Source: Piper betle
Lineage: Eukaryota > Streptophyta > Magnoliopsida > Piperales > Piperaceae
Reading direction: 5' to 3'
Length of the DNA: 64,000 bases
Assembly (NCBI GenBank): GCA_033002965.1
Contig: JAURVB010000725.1
Coordinates: 124,001-188,000, forward strand
Made by a program: the position numbers and the translations under genes. The notes beneath the pieces were generated by a model. It was not told the DNA's origin and did no database searches. It worked only from the letters and a program-made list of their open reading frames with translations. Shown piece by piece: positions 12,900 through 23,140 of this stretch (position 1 is the stretch's first letter; each line of letters starts with the position of its first letter).

Positions 12900-13751
12900 T
12901 CACATAACCTTGGGACGAACAGCTCCAAGCCTTAGCTCAAGGTCCAAGTGCTCTGAACTAGATTGAGCTCCAGTGACTAACTCAGATTGGAGACTGTGAT
13001 CATGTCTGACATTCGTCTTTGGCTCTTGAAAGCAAAACAGTGATGAAGCATCCTTTCCTATCGTTCTATGATCATCAGAAGTGATAGGACTAGTATCAAA
13101 GAGAGGGCTGGATGACAAAGACAAATCAATTCTTCTCCTCTTAGACATGACATGGTCAGTTTCTTGCAAGTTGCTTCTTACTAACAGCTTGTCTTCTTCT
13201 ACACCAAATTTTGATTCATTTGATGCAAGATCCCTGTGAGAATATACGGTTGAAATGAACGAGAAGAAGGGCTGTTTGTGGGCCAATTCTTGTCCAACGG
13301 TACAGAAAGAATAAGCCGGAGAAACCAAAGACTTCTCCTTGCTATAACTATCATTACAAGACTTCTCTTGGACAAAAGGGTTTGTAACCCTACCTGTGGA
13401 CACAATATTGAGCTCATCCTTGTACACAAGTGTACAGATCCGAGATGGGTATTCTCCAACAACACGAGATTGATCTTCTGGCTGATCAATAGATGAGCAC
13501 TCTTTTAACCTAGCTCTATCTCTTCTATGGACGTTCATGTGGCCACCAAGAGCTTGAGCAGACTTGAATTCTCTCCGGCAAAAGCTGCAAGAATAAGACC
13601 TAGGAGGCCACACAGATCCTCCCAAAGCCAAAGAAGAATCCTCTGCAAAAGCTTGTTCTTCCCATGAATCATCATACTGATGAGGCTTCATATGAGTTCG
13701 ACCACTCAGATCTCTTCTTGCCCACATCCAATATGACGGGAACTCATCCAT
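12900..13751 (-). CDS. Single C2H2 (QALGGH) zinc-finger protein with EAR motif, SUPERMAN/RABBIT EARS/ZFP10-like
   Basis: 283-residue intronless regulator, probably a nuclear repressor. The N-terminus has YWMWARRD (7-14), resembling the short W-rich motif before the finger in ZFP10/SUPERMAN relatives. The finger has Cys55, Cys58, QALGGH at 66-71 and His71/His75, followed by [10 protein letters not shown], which in this class is part of the DNA-contacting and nuclear-localising region. A long Ser/Asp-rich middle holds a basic [12 protein letters not shown] patch, itself resembling a second LxLxL-like element. The C-terminus carries LDLELRLG (269-276), a classic EAR repression motif. The chosen ATG is the first in frame and gives the expected distance to the finger. 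Family role: limiting cell proliferation and organ boundaries; the particular function here is unknown. Confidence 0.93.
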   Translation of the reverse strand: MDEFPSYWMWARRDLSGRTHMKPHQYDDSWEEQAFAEDSSLALGGSVWPPRSYSCSFCRREFKSAQALGGHMNVHRRDRARLKECSSIDQPEDQSRVVGEYPSRICTLVYKDELNIVSTGRVTNPFVQEKSCNDSYSKEKSLVSPAYSFCTVGQELAHKQPFFSFISTVYSHRDLASNESKFGVEEDKLLVRSNLQETDHVMSKRRRIDLSLSSSPLFDTSPITSDDHRTIGKDASSLFCFQEPKTNVRHDHSLQSELVTGAQSSSEHLDLELRLGAVRPKVM

Positions 13752-14189
13752 TTACTATTTTCACCGATTGCAACAGTGCTAAGAAGCTATTTCTTTGCCG
13801 ACAGTGGACAAGGGTATAGAAGATAAGTGATGGAAAAATTAAAGAAAAAGGAGTTAGTTTTTGTTCAACTTGGGACAGAGGTGAATGACTGAAAGCAACA
13901 AGAGAATCTTAGAAGAAGAAGAGTCTTGGGACAAAGAGTCTGAAGCTAGCTTTTCTCATGTTGCATAGTTTTTTGTAGCTGCTCACGAATCTTGCTAGTG
14001 CCTAGTGCTTGGTCAAGAATTATTGATATTTCACGATGGGAGACACTGCGGTAATTTCACTTTATTGACAATCTTCTCATGACCGGTATTATTATGAAGA
14101 TACGTTTAAATTTAAAAGAACAACTTTTAATTTTGAACTGATTAAGTTTTTAGGTGAAAATATAATTGATTAGCCTGGTATCAAAGCCA
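13752..14189. other. Upstream region of the 283-residue zinc-finger gene
   Basis: Presumed 5' leader and promoter of the leftward gene ending at 13751. I see no clear TATA box or distinctive element. Confidence 0.45.
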
Positions 14190-14528
14190 AAACCAAAAAC
14201 ATAATATTGTCTGATGGAAAATGAGCCTTCAATCACCAAAAATTTGTTACCAAAATTTTCGATGACAAAATTTGCTATTGAATTGTCACCAGTATTCTGT
14301 GACAAAATAATTTGTCATTGAATACTAACAAAAAAAAGTATTTTCTTTCGTTTAAATTAGTCACTAAATAGCCACCAAAAAAATTTGTTACAATTAAATT
14401 AATCACTAAATAGCCGCTATATTTAGGTGGCTAAATTCAATTTTTTTAAAAAATTTAGTGCGTAAGCTCATGTGTGCACCTTGCATGTGACGCAACCATT
14501 AAATGGCCTCGTGCACACAGGCATGTGA

Positions 14529-16661
14529 CGTAAAACCTGTGACCCAAATTAGGGTTTTATAGTCGCTAATCGATCAGTTCGATTGTGTGTCCGAGTTGGT
14601 TTAGTTTTTAGAACATGTGCATAGGTAGGCCAACCGAGTGCACGTGCTACGAGGATATATATATACATGAGTGTATGATGATCTGTTACTTCCTTTGTCC
14701 ATTTTATTTTAGAAAATTTATCAATTTTTCTTGTGATTGTTTTTGAGTATTGATTATTTCTCATGTCATTCACGTAGTATAATGTTAGGGTTCCATGCAT
14801 CCCATACATGCATGACGAGATTTAACTTCCATCTTAAGATACTAAGAATAGATCCGTTAAAGTTAGGTTTGGGTAAGCTAACTTAATCAGTTGACCTATA
14901 ATATTTCAGTTGGGTTCGCAAGTGAGTCAGATTTGGGGTAAAAAGTAAAATTCTGATATGCCAACTTGAATGTACGAGCAGTGGCATCTTGTGCGCACAC
15001 AAACTTGGCACGTTATGTTGAATTGTTATGTTTTGATTATGATGTTTCAATTTATAATATGATGTTTCGTGATAAAATGCTAATCATAATGTTTTGAAAT
15101 TGATATAGCAATTAAACATGATATGACATATATGACAAATATAATAGAAATGATAGATGAAATGAACAAATAGGTCAAGACCCAATTCGTGTTTTGTGAT
15201 TTTGTTCTTATGAAAACTATGGTGTGTTGGAAACGAAGACTTTGTCGTATTTGGTGATACATAAATATATTACTATTTGACATGTTGGCCCATTATTGCA
15301 CTTTTAGTGGACACTCTTGTCCGTTTTATTTTAGAAATTTTATTATTTTTTTCATGATTGTCTTTAAGTACGAATTGTTTGTCATGTCATTCACATAGTA
15401 TGCTATTTATGGTTCATTGTATCTTATATATGCATGACAAAATTTATCTTCCATCTTAAGATACTGAGAGTAGATCTATTGGAGTTAGGTTCGGGTTAAC
15501 CGAGTTAATCAAGTGACCCGTGATTTTTTGGTTCGGTTTGCAAGTGAGCCAAATTTGAGGTGCTACATTTTAACTCGCGGCATTGACGTGTTTAACTCAT
15601 TGTGCCAGCCCATAGATAATTATTAAGAGCCTTTAGAACCCACTTTACACCTAGTTGGTATGATCCTAGTCAAATGTGAATTTAGAATAAAAAATGACAT
15701 GAATTTACCGAGCCTGACCCCTTTCTTCCTCAAATCACTCGACTCAGCCTCCCTGATGACCAAGCCCCCTTTCTCGTCGTTGCCACAGACAGTACCACCA
15801 CCGACCTTCCCTTTTCTCCTCCCTTTCTCCCTTCTCTCTTCCCTTCTTCCTCCTCCTTATCTTCCCTTGGATGCCGATCCCCTATTCCCTTGGAGTGCCA
15901 CTGGCAACACGCTGTTGGCCAATTCCTCCTCCCCCTTCTCGTCGTTGCCGTAGACAATACCACCGCCGACCTCACCCTCCCCTCCATTTCCCCTCCCTTT
16001 CCCTTCCCTCTCCCCTACTCTGTTCAGCCCCCTTTGCTGCAGCCATCACTTGGTTGCCGTTGGGAGACATATAGAGGATTGGAGAGGGCTTAAGATATTG
16101 GTTTTCTCGAGAGTGAGACTTTAAAATGAGAAAATGTTGAGAGAGGCATAATGTCAATCAATTCAAGTTGTTATCTGGTTTGTACCTAGATGACTCCTTA
16201 GTAGTTACCCTTTTGGAGAGTTCAGTATAAGTATATGATGGATTTCTTTTACATGAGACTTATCTCTCATTTGCTAGTTTGATATTTCATCGTTTTCGAA
16301 CTAGTGATAATTGGTATTGACGTTTTCCTATTATTTATATAAGTGGGGAAGAACATAATGATATGTTAGCTTTGATGGAGGAGCAGTGACTGTTATATAC
16401 ACACATAAACATGGTGTGATATATTTAAATTGTTGTGTTTTGGTTATGATGTATTTGTTCATAATATGATGTTTTAGGATGAAACAATAATAATATTTTG
16501 AGATTGATATAACAATGAAAAATGATATGACAGATGATATAGATATAATGATTGTGACAGAGGTAATGAATAAATGGGTCAAAACCCAATTCATGTCTTT
16601 GATGTTATTATGGTGAAAACTACGATGTGTTATGAAATAAAGAATTTTGTATGATATGATG

Positions 16662-16706
<45 letters not shown>

Positions 16707-17025
16707 TTTGACTAGTTGACCCCTTAGTACACTTTTATAGGAAACTCTGTCCATTTTATTTTTAAATTTTCTATAAGTTATCGTAATTTAAGGGATTTGA
16801 GTGTGATCGTTTGTCATAACATTCATGTAGCATCCTGCTAGGGTTGCATTTCATGCATGCATTAGTTACGCATTGTAGTGATATTTTTCCATCATAAGAT
16901 GCCAAGAGGGTCTAGGTCCTTTATGTTTAGGTTTGGATTGACCGACTTAATCGGAATAAGAGATGATTCGGTTTACTGTAACAACTAATTCGGTTAGAGA
17001 GTAAACCAGATTTGGGGTGCTACAC
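14529..17025 (+). repeat. Degenerate copies of the TGTAAnACC...GGGGTGnTACA element family
   Basis: A start-like block (GTAAAACCTGTGACCC, 14530) resembles the starts of the elements at 17155 and 19060. Three end-like blocks, each ending near AGATTTGGGGTG or a variant, occur at about 14935, 15573 and 17024, each preceded by a 'gagagtagatc'-type block. They look like internally deleted or tandemly joined copies. A GC-rich stretch (15700-16070) and a (TA)n tract lie inside. The overlapping proline-rich frames at 15660-16157 are not genes. Confidence 0.55.
16663..16700. repeat. (TA)n microsatellite
   Basis: Uninterrupted AT dinucleotide tract of about 38 bases within a degenerate transposon copy. 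Confidence 0.9.
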
Positions 17026-17154
17026 ACGACCACTTAGTGGCCGCATTGCCACTCCCCAGGCCCTTGCCTCTTCGCCCCGCTGTCGTACCTCCCTGCGGCC
17101 TTGCCATCCTCGCCACCCTTGCCTTGTCGCCCAATCACATGGCTCAACGCCTTC

Positions 17155-20100
17155 TGTAATACCCATGACCTGAGTTAAGATTTTATAGTCTAAATTGGTC
17201 GGTTCAACCGCTATTTTCAGTTAAGTCAATTTCAACACATGCATACCGAGCCGAAGTCGGTCATGTGTTATGAACCATGAAGGGTCATGTGTGCTCAAGT
17301 ATATGATGATAATGTCAGTAAGATAATAGAAGAATGAGTTATCATAATATATGAGAGGACACCCAAAAAATTTTTTATTTTAGTATTAGAGCGTAAAATT
17401 ATTTTTAGGCTGAATAACGCATTAGGACACATTACAGAGCAGTTTGGTTGGGTTATTAGTTATAGTGCATGTTATTGTGATGTTTTAGTGTGTATTAAAT
17501 TTTATGGGATTTTATCCTATTTTTTTGGATTTATTACTAGTTTTTTATTATTTTTGATACAAGTTGGACTCGAGTAGGACTCGAGTCAAGTTTTATTTAC
17601 GATATCGCCACTGAACCATTTCTCCCCCCTGACGCTTCTCTTCTTCCCCCAAACCCTCGACTCTGCCCTTCTGCTTGTTGCCGCCGCCACCGATTGACGC
17701 TGTTGAGCCCCACCATGCCATCCCTGTGCCACCCCAAGCGCCCCCGGCCACCGCTAGGCCTCCACGACGTGATGGAGCCTCGCACTAGTGTCGTGCTCCC
17801 ATTGCCAATCCAACTATTGGCGGCTGACGCCGCCGCCATCCAGTCTTTGCCTCGACCTCGCAGACCCTCTCACGACTTTCCCCGACAAGACAAGAGCCCA
17901 CCGTCGCCCATCCTGACCAGATATCGTCATCCCAATACCAACCACCACTACTTTGCCCTTTTTCGGCAAGCCTCCACCTCCGTCGACCTCATCGACATCT
18001 TAGACACATCAGGCTCATCAAGTCGATGCCAACAGTACCCCATATCACCACCATCTCACCACTTAGCCATTGCCAGCAATAGTCGATCGAAAACTGCTGG
18101 AAAGCCACAAGAAGACTGCCAAAATTGCCAAAAAATTGGATTTGCTAGAATTTGCCAAATCTTCAGCCAAACTCATCTAGTCGAACCTGATCAAACTTCG
18201 GACGCCAATGAGCGCTGAATTTGAGCCCTGAGACACACGACGAAACCCTAGTCGTCACCGATTACCGACGACGCGAGGTATAATTAACTCTTATTTAATT
18301 ATTAAAAAATCATGATTGTTAGCATGACATGCTAGGATTGATGAATTGTTGCATTAGATATTTTTACTGTAAATAAAAATATGAATTGCTTGAATGAAGT
18401 GTATTAAAATGAATGTTAAGAAACTCATTAAGTAAACTAAGTAATTATCGTAATCTAATACAACGTAGCATAGGAAAACTTATGTGTGATTGATGTATGA
18501 TGTGGTGTGTGTATGTTATAAGATGTTTGATGCATCATTCAGTTAGTGGGTGTTAGCTGTAGTTTGATGTGTTGGTACGAAGTAGGAGTCACCACCTAGG
18601 CGTTAGGACATGCTCAGAGCTTCTACCAAGTCCATTAATGATTCGTTCCCGGTTTTATGCTCTATTCTATTGTATATTATTTTATTACTTGCAGGACGGG
18701 TTAAGTAGGGGTTAAGTAGCATTTTATTAGAACCTACTTAACCCGAGTCATTTAATCATTTGATTTTTGGATTAATAACCCTCGAGGATAAGATCCCTTG
18801 AATTTGATTTTGAAAATAAGATCCATTGCATTTGCCTTCGGACATATTATATAAATCCCTTTACAAACCTATATATAGTTTTATCGAGTTTTAGTGAGAC
18901 GAAAGATGGAAAAATCGACTTGTGCGTACCATGAGTGGGTTCACGTGCCAGTCAAAGCAGGCTCTGGATAAGTGAGCAGGCTATTCCAATCCTGAAGGAT
19001 CTTGACAACTCCTGTTTTGAGTTCCTCACACTCAGAGAAACTTGAAGGTTTATAGGTACTGTAAAACTCGTGACTCGAGTCAGAGTTTTACGGGAGTGAA
19101 CCAGTCGGTTCAACCGTTGGTTCGAGTCGAGTCAGCTTCATGGACCGCGAGCTGAGTTGAGGCCAGCTGTGAGTTATGAACGATGAGGGTCATGTATGCT
19201 CAAGTGTACAATGATAACATCTAAAAGATGATGAATAATAGGTTATCAGGTATATGCAGGTATACAATATTGATTGTTATTTTTATTTTATTGCAGAATA
19301 GTTTTAGGCTAAATAACGCATTAGGACGCGTTGGATTATATTCGGGTGTGTTATTAGTTATAGAGCATGCCATTTTGATGTTGTTGTGTTTGTTTAATTT
19401 TATGAGATTTTTCCATATTTTTCTAGATTTTGTTTAGAATTTATTACGAACTAGTTATTATTTTGACTCGAGTAGGAATCGAGTCAATACTTAATTATGA
19501 AACTGCCATTGAGGGTATTTTTCTCCCTCCCGACACTTACCCTCCCAAAACCCTCGCCGCCATTGTGTGCTGTCGTCGCCGTCGCCGCCATTGTCGACGC
19601 CGTGCTACCGCCGATCAACGCCGCCCCACCCCGCCGTACAGTCACCATGCCGCCACAAACCACCGCCGGAATCGCCCCACAAGCCGCAACGCCCTCCCTC
19701 GTCGATTCGCCACCGTCCGGGCCGAGCCACCGCCGCTGTGACTCCGACGACCACCCCTCGCTGTCGCCGACGTTTCCCCTATCATCCTCGACCGCCGTCG
19801 AGGCCGGCCGCAGCCCCGATCGGAGCACGCCGCCACCGACCCGACGCCATCGCCGCCCCGGCTGCTTTGTTTGACACCACCATCGGACCAAGCTCATCGA
19901 GCTGGTGCTGATAGACCCCCTAATTGCCCCGTCCCAAACCATCACCGGAAAATCGCCGGAATCCGCCGAAAAAGTGCAGACACTCGCCGGAAAACCGCCG
20001 GAAAATTGGATTCGTGGGAAATTTGCCAGATCATCCGCCGAATGCACCCGGTCCAATCTGATCAGACTTCGGATGCCGCTAGGTGTCAAATTCGAGTTTC

Positions 20101-22677
20101 GAGCCACGAAACGGAAACCCTAGCCGTCGCCAATTTTCGACGACGCGAGGTATAATTTATTTTAACTTAATTATTTGAAAGTATTGATTATTAGAATTGC
20201 ATTGTAGGATTGGTGAATTGTGTGTTATAATAATATATATAAATGTAGATTTGATTAAGGATAAAATATGAAATTTGTTTGATTGAGTGGTATTAAAAAT
20301 GGAGGCTAAGAAACTAATTAGGGTAACTAGGTAATGATCATGATCTAATACAAACTAGCCTAAGTAGACTTGCTAAAATTGATATAGGTTGATGTGTGTT
20401 GATTGATGTGTGATTGTGTTGAGTGTGTGTGCATGCTATAAGATGTGTGATTCATCATGCGGGCGTTAGTTTTTAGCTTGATTGTATAGGTACGGTGTAG
20501 GAGCTCGCCGCCTAGGCGCGTGGACCCATTTGGAGCTTCTACCAGGTCCGTTTAGGACTCGTTCTCTGTTTTTACGTTATTCTATTGTATATTTGATTTA
20601 TCATGTGCAGGACGAGTTAAGTGGCGTTTTATCGGATCCCACTTAACTAGGGCCATTTAGCCAACAGTTCTTTTTTCGGATTAATAACCCTCGAGGATGA
20701 GATCCCTCGAGTTTGTTTTCAAACTTCAGATCCAGCTCAAGTTGCCTTCGGGCCTATTGTATAAATCCCAACCCAGGCCGATATATGTATAGTTTTCGCG
20801 TTTTCGGTGAGAGATGAGATGAGGGTTACTTGCGGCCACGTCTTCAGATAGGGCGTGTGCTCGGAAGAGCGGGCTCTGGAGCTGGGGAGAACCCACTTCG
20901 TTCTCGAAGGATCCGAACAACTCCACCTTTGAGTTCCTCAAACCTAGGAGAAGTGTGGAGGTTTACGGGTACTGCAATGCAGCGCATGTCTAGACTTGTG
21001 GTTCAAAGGGTACTGAAGGCGACTGCCTGTGAGTGCTCGGCCTTTGTGCTCAAGGCCATGAGTAATATGGAAGGTGCAGAGGGCGGTAAGGAATGAAATT
21101 TGATGTGAGAAGCGATAGAGAAATGGCCAAGGTATGAGAATGAGAAAGAAAGGGGGATGCTGTCGACCCGAGGGCGACGGCCCGAAGGCGACGGCTCCCG
21201 TATGTGCCCTAATGAGAGTTCTTGAGGAAGTATCCGGTTTTGATTCAACAGGAGAGTTTGCTCTCCTGTGCCAGATTGATATTAGTTATTTTCCGGGCCG
21301 GTAACACTCGTTACTGACGGTTTTTCTATATATATGTAGGTGAGGAATGTGAGCGATGAAAGCTGTCGGGACTGCGGAGGAGCAACACGGAACCGATCAC
21401 ACATGTACCTGCTGCGTGTAACGTATAATGATGGTGTGTTATTGTTATGTAAATGATAATTTTGATGTGTTTGCTTGAATGAATTACTTGTTATGAAACG
21501 AACTGATAAATATGAATGAGTAGGGAGCCTTGGAGTTCAGACTCGGCTCAGGTAAAAATGAATGAGATAATGATTGAATGTCATGGTAGATTGTTATGTG
21601 TTATCGTATTTTCATAAAATAGTATATATTTTCTTTTGGTTTCTCATTTGTTGTTTTGTCTTATTTTGCTTGTACATCATAGCATGCATGTAGGACCGCA
21701 TTAGAACCCAATCGTTCCCATTTATGCATTTTATATTTGCATCTCCATCTTGAGACGCCGAGAGTAGATCCGGGTCGGCTTAACCGAATCTAGTAGATTA
21801 GCGAACGGTTCAGTCGCCGGTGACATTTCCAGGTCGGTTCACGGGTGAGCCGAAACGGGGTGTTATAGGTACTGTTTTATATAGCGCACGTTCGGACTTG
21901 TGGTTCAAAGGGTACTAAAGTCAACTGTCTGATAGTACTCGGCTTTCGTGTTTAAGGCCAAGAGAATTACAAAGAAAAGGAGAGGGCTTAGGATATACTA
22001 GTAGTCCCAAGGGACCAGGAAAATATGAAAATACCGAGAAAGGCATCAGGCCAGTCAGTTCGGATGCTATTGGGTCTGTAGCCCGGTAGCTCCTCAATAG
22101 ACTCCCTTAGATGTGTTCACAAGAAGTATATAAATATTTTTATTCAAAATGAGAGTCAGCTCTCATTTGCCAATTTGTTATGTAGTTATATTTTTAGATC
22201 AGTAACACTCGTTAATAATACTTTTCCTTATATATATGTAGGTGAGGATTAAATACCAAATATGCCAACTTAGACAGAGGAGCAGTGACTTACCTTATAC
22301 AGACACACACATGTTTGCCAACTAAACGTTTGTTTTGACTGCTTTGATTGTGTTTTTATGTCTATTGTGAAAATGAAATTCTTATGATGAAGATTATGGT
22401 AAATAGAAATGGATAATGATATTATCATTTGGAACAGATATTAATGTGCAAGTCAAATGATAAAAGTGAAATGTAACGAAATTTTATCAATTTTATCATA
22501 TTTATTTTGTTTTGTAAACTAGTTGACATATCATCTACATAGTAGTATGTTTGGGTTTCGTGTACTCACCATGCATAATGATCAGTATCTTCTATCTTCA
22601 GACGTCGAGAGTAGATCCACTCGAAACCTGTGACGGTCCGATTTGGTTGACAAGCATGCCAGATTCGGGGTGTCACA
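17155..22677 (+). mobile_element. Outer LTR-like element (TG...CA, 5-bp target duplication CCTTC), interrupted
   Basis: Starts TGTAATACCCATGACC at 17155 and ends CGGGGTGTCACA at 22677. It is flanked by identical CCTTC at 17150-17154 and 22678-22682, a 5-bp target duplication as made by LTR-retrotransposon integrases. It is split at 19054/21873 by another member of its own family; without that insert it is about 2.7 kb. There is no reverse transcriptase, integrase or gag, so it is best read as a large solo LTR or a non-autonomous LTR-type element. Internal landmarks: a GACTCGAGTC motif, a GC-rich block (17590-18230), 'gacgcgaggtataatt', 'caggacgggttaagt' and 'cctcgaggataagatc'. The frame at 17694-18218 lies in the GC block and is not a host gene. 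Confidence 0.8.
19060..21867 (+). mobile_element. Inner LTR-like element nested in its own family member (target duplication GGTAC)
   Basis: Starts TGTAAAACTCGTGACTCG at 19060 and ends ACGGGGTGTTATA at 21867, flanked by identical GGTAC at 19055-19059 and 21868-21872. Length is 2808 bases. Landmark order matches the outer element: GACTCGAGTC block near 19470, GC-rich block 19500-20140, 'gacgcgaggtataatt' near 20140, 'caggacgagttaagt' near 20610, 'cctcgaggatgagatc' near 20690, 'cttgtggttcaaagggtact' near 20995. The outer element's own copy of that last segment continues at 21868, right where the insert ends. The terminal CA has become TA. No protein domains in the frames; the overlapping arginine/proline-rich frames at 19430-20155 are GC-block artefacts. 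Confidence 0.85.
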
Positions 22678-22904
22678 CCTTCCCTGCCCAGCCACCACGT
22701 GTGGCCCACATTAACACCATCCCCTCCCATGACTCAACATTGCCGCCCCATTGCTTGGCACCGCCCCTCTTGTGGCCCAACAATCGGTTGTAATTGCTGC
22801 CTGCAACACTGGCGCTGGGCCGCCCATGTGCTGTGTCCGGCACACATGGGCTTGTTGGTGCCCATGAGGGAATGCCACCATTGCCGCATGGTGCACCAAT
22901 TTTT

Positions 22905-23140
22905 TTAATTTGTCACTAAACATGTCAAAATTAATTTGCCAAACACACATCAAAATTTGGTGACAAATATTAGTTACCAGACTATGTCACCAATTTTGAT
23001 GGATTTTCATCCGTATTTGTCACCAAATTTGGTGATAATTTGTTACCGTTCTGCAACCAAATTAATTAGCTACCGAGGCTTTTGGCACTGAAATTGTCAG
23101 TATCAAATTTAGGTGACAAAGACCCTTTTGTGAGTGAAAA
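22905..23140. repeat. CACTA-type subterminal repeat array, right arm
   Basis: Many copies of TTTGGTGACAAA/TTTGTCACCAAA variants in both orientations, ending in a CACTA-like terminus (CACTCACAAAAGGG read from 23140 inward). This is the binding-site array typical of En/Spm-type elements. The matching array is at about 14190-14460. Confidence 0.55.

Larger units (their letters stand above)
14190..23140. mobile_element. Composite transposon nest, possibly inside a CACTA-like element
   Basis: At both edges (about 14190-14460 and 22905-23140) the DNA is full of GTCACCAAA/TTTGGTGACAAA-type repeats, like subterminal arrays of CACTA transposons. The right edge read inward begins CACTCACAAAAGGGTCTTTG, a CACTA-like terminus. 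The interior holds degenerate and intact members of one TG...CA element family plus GC-rich DNA (17026-17149, continued at 22683-22900) that reads like sequence captured by a transposon. A matching left CACTA terminus was not found, so one element spanning the whole interval is inference. No host gene seen. Confidence 0.45.

Noticed and set aside
19430..20155. Frames up to 207 codons across the GC block of the inner LTR-like element
   Set aside because: They run through element landmarks shared with non-coding copies, and no gag/pol-like motif is present.
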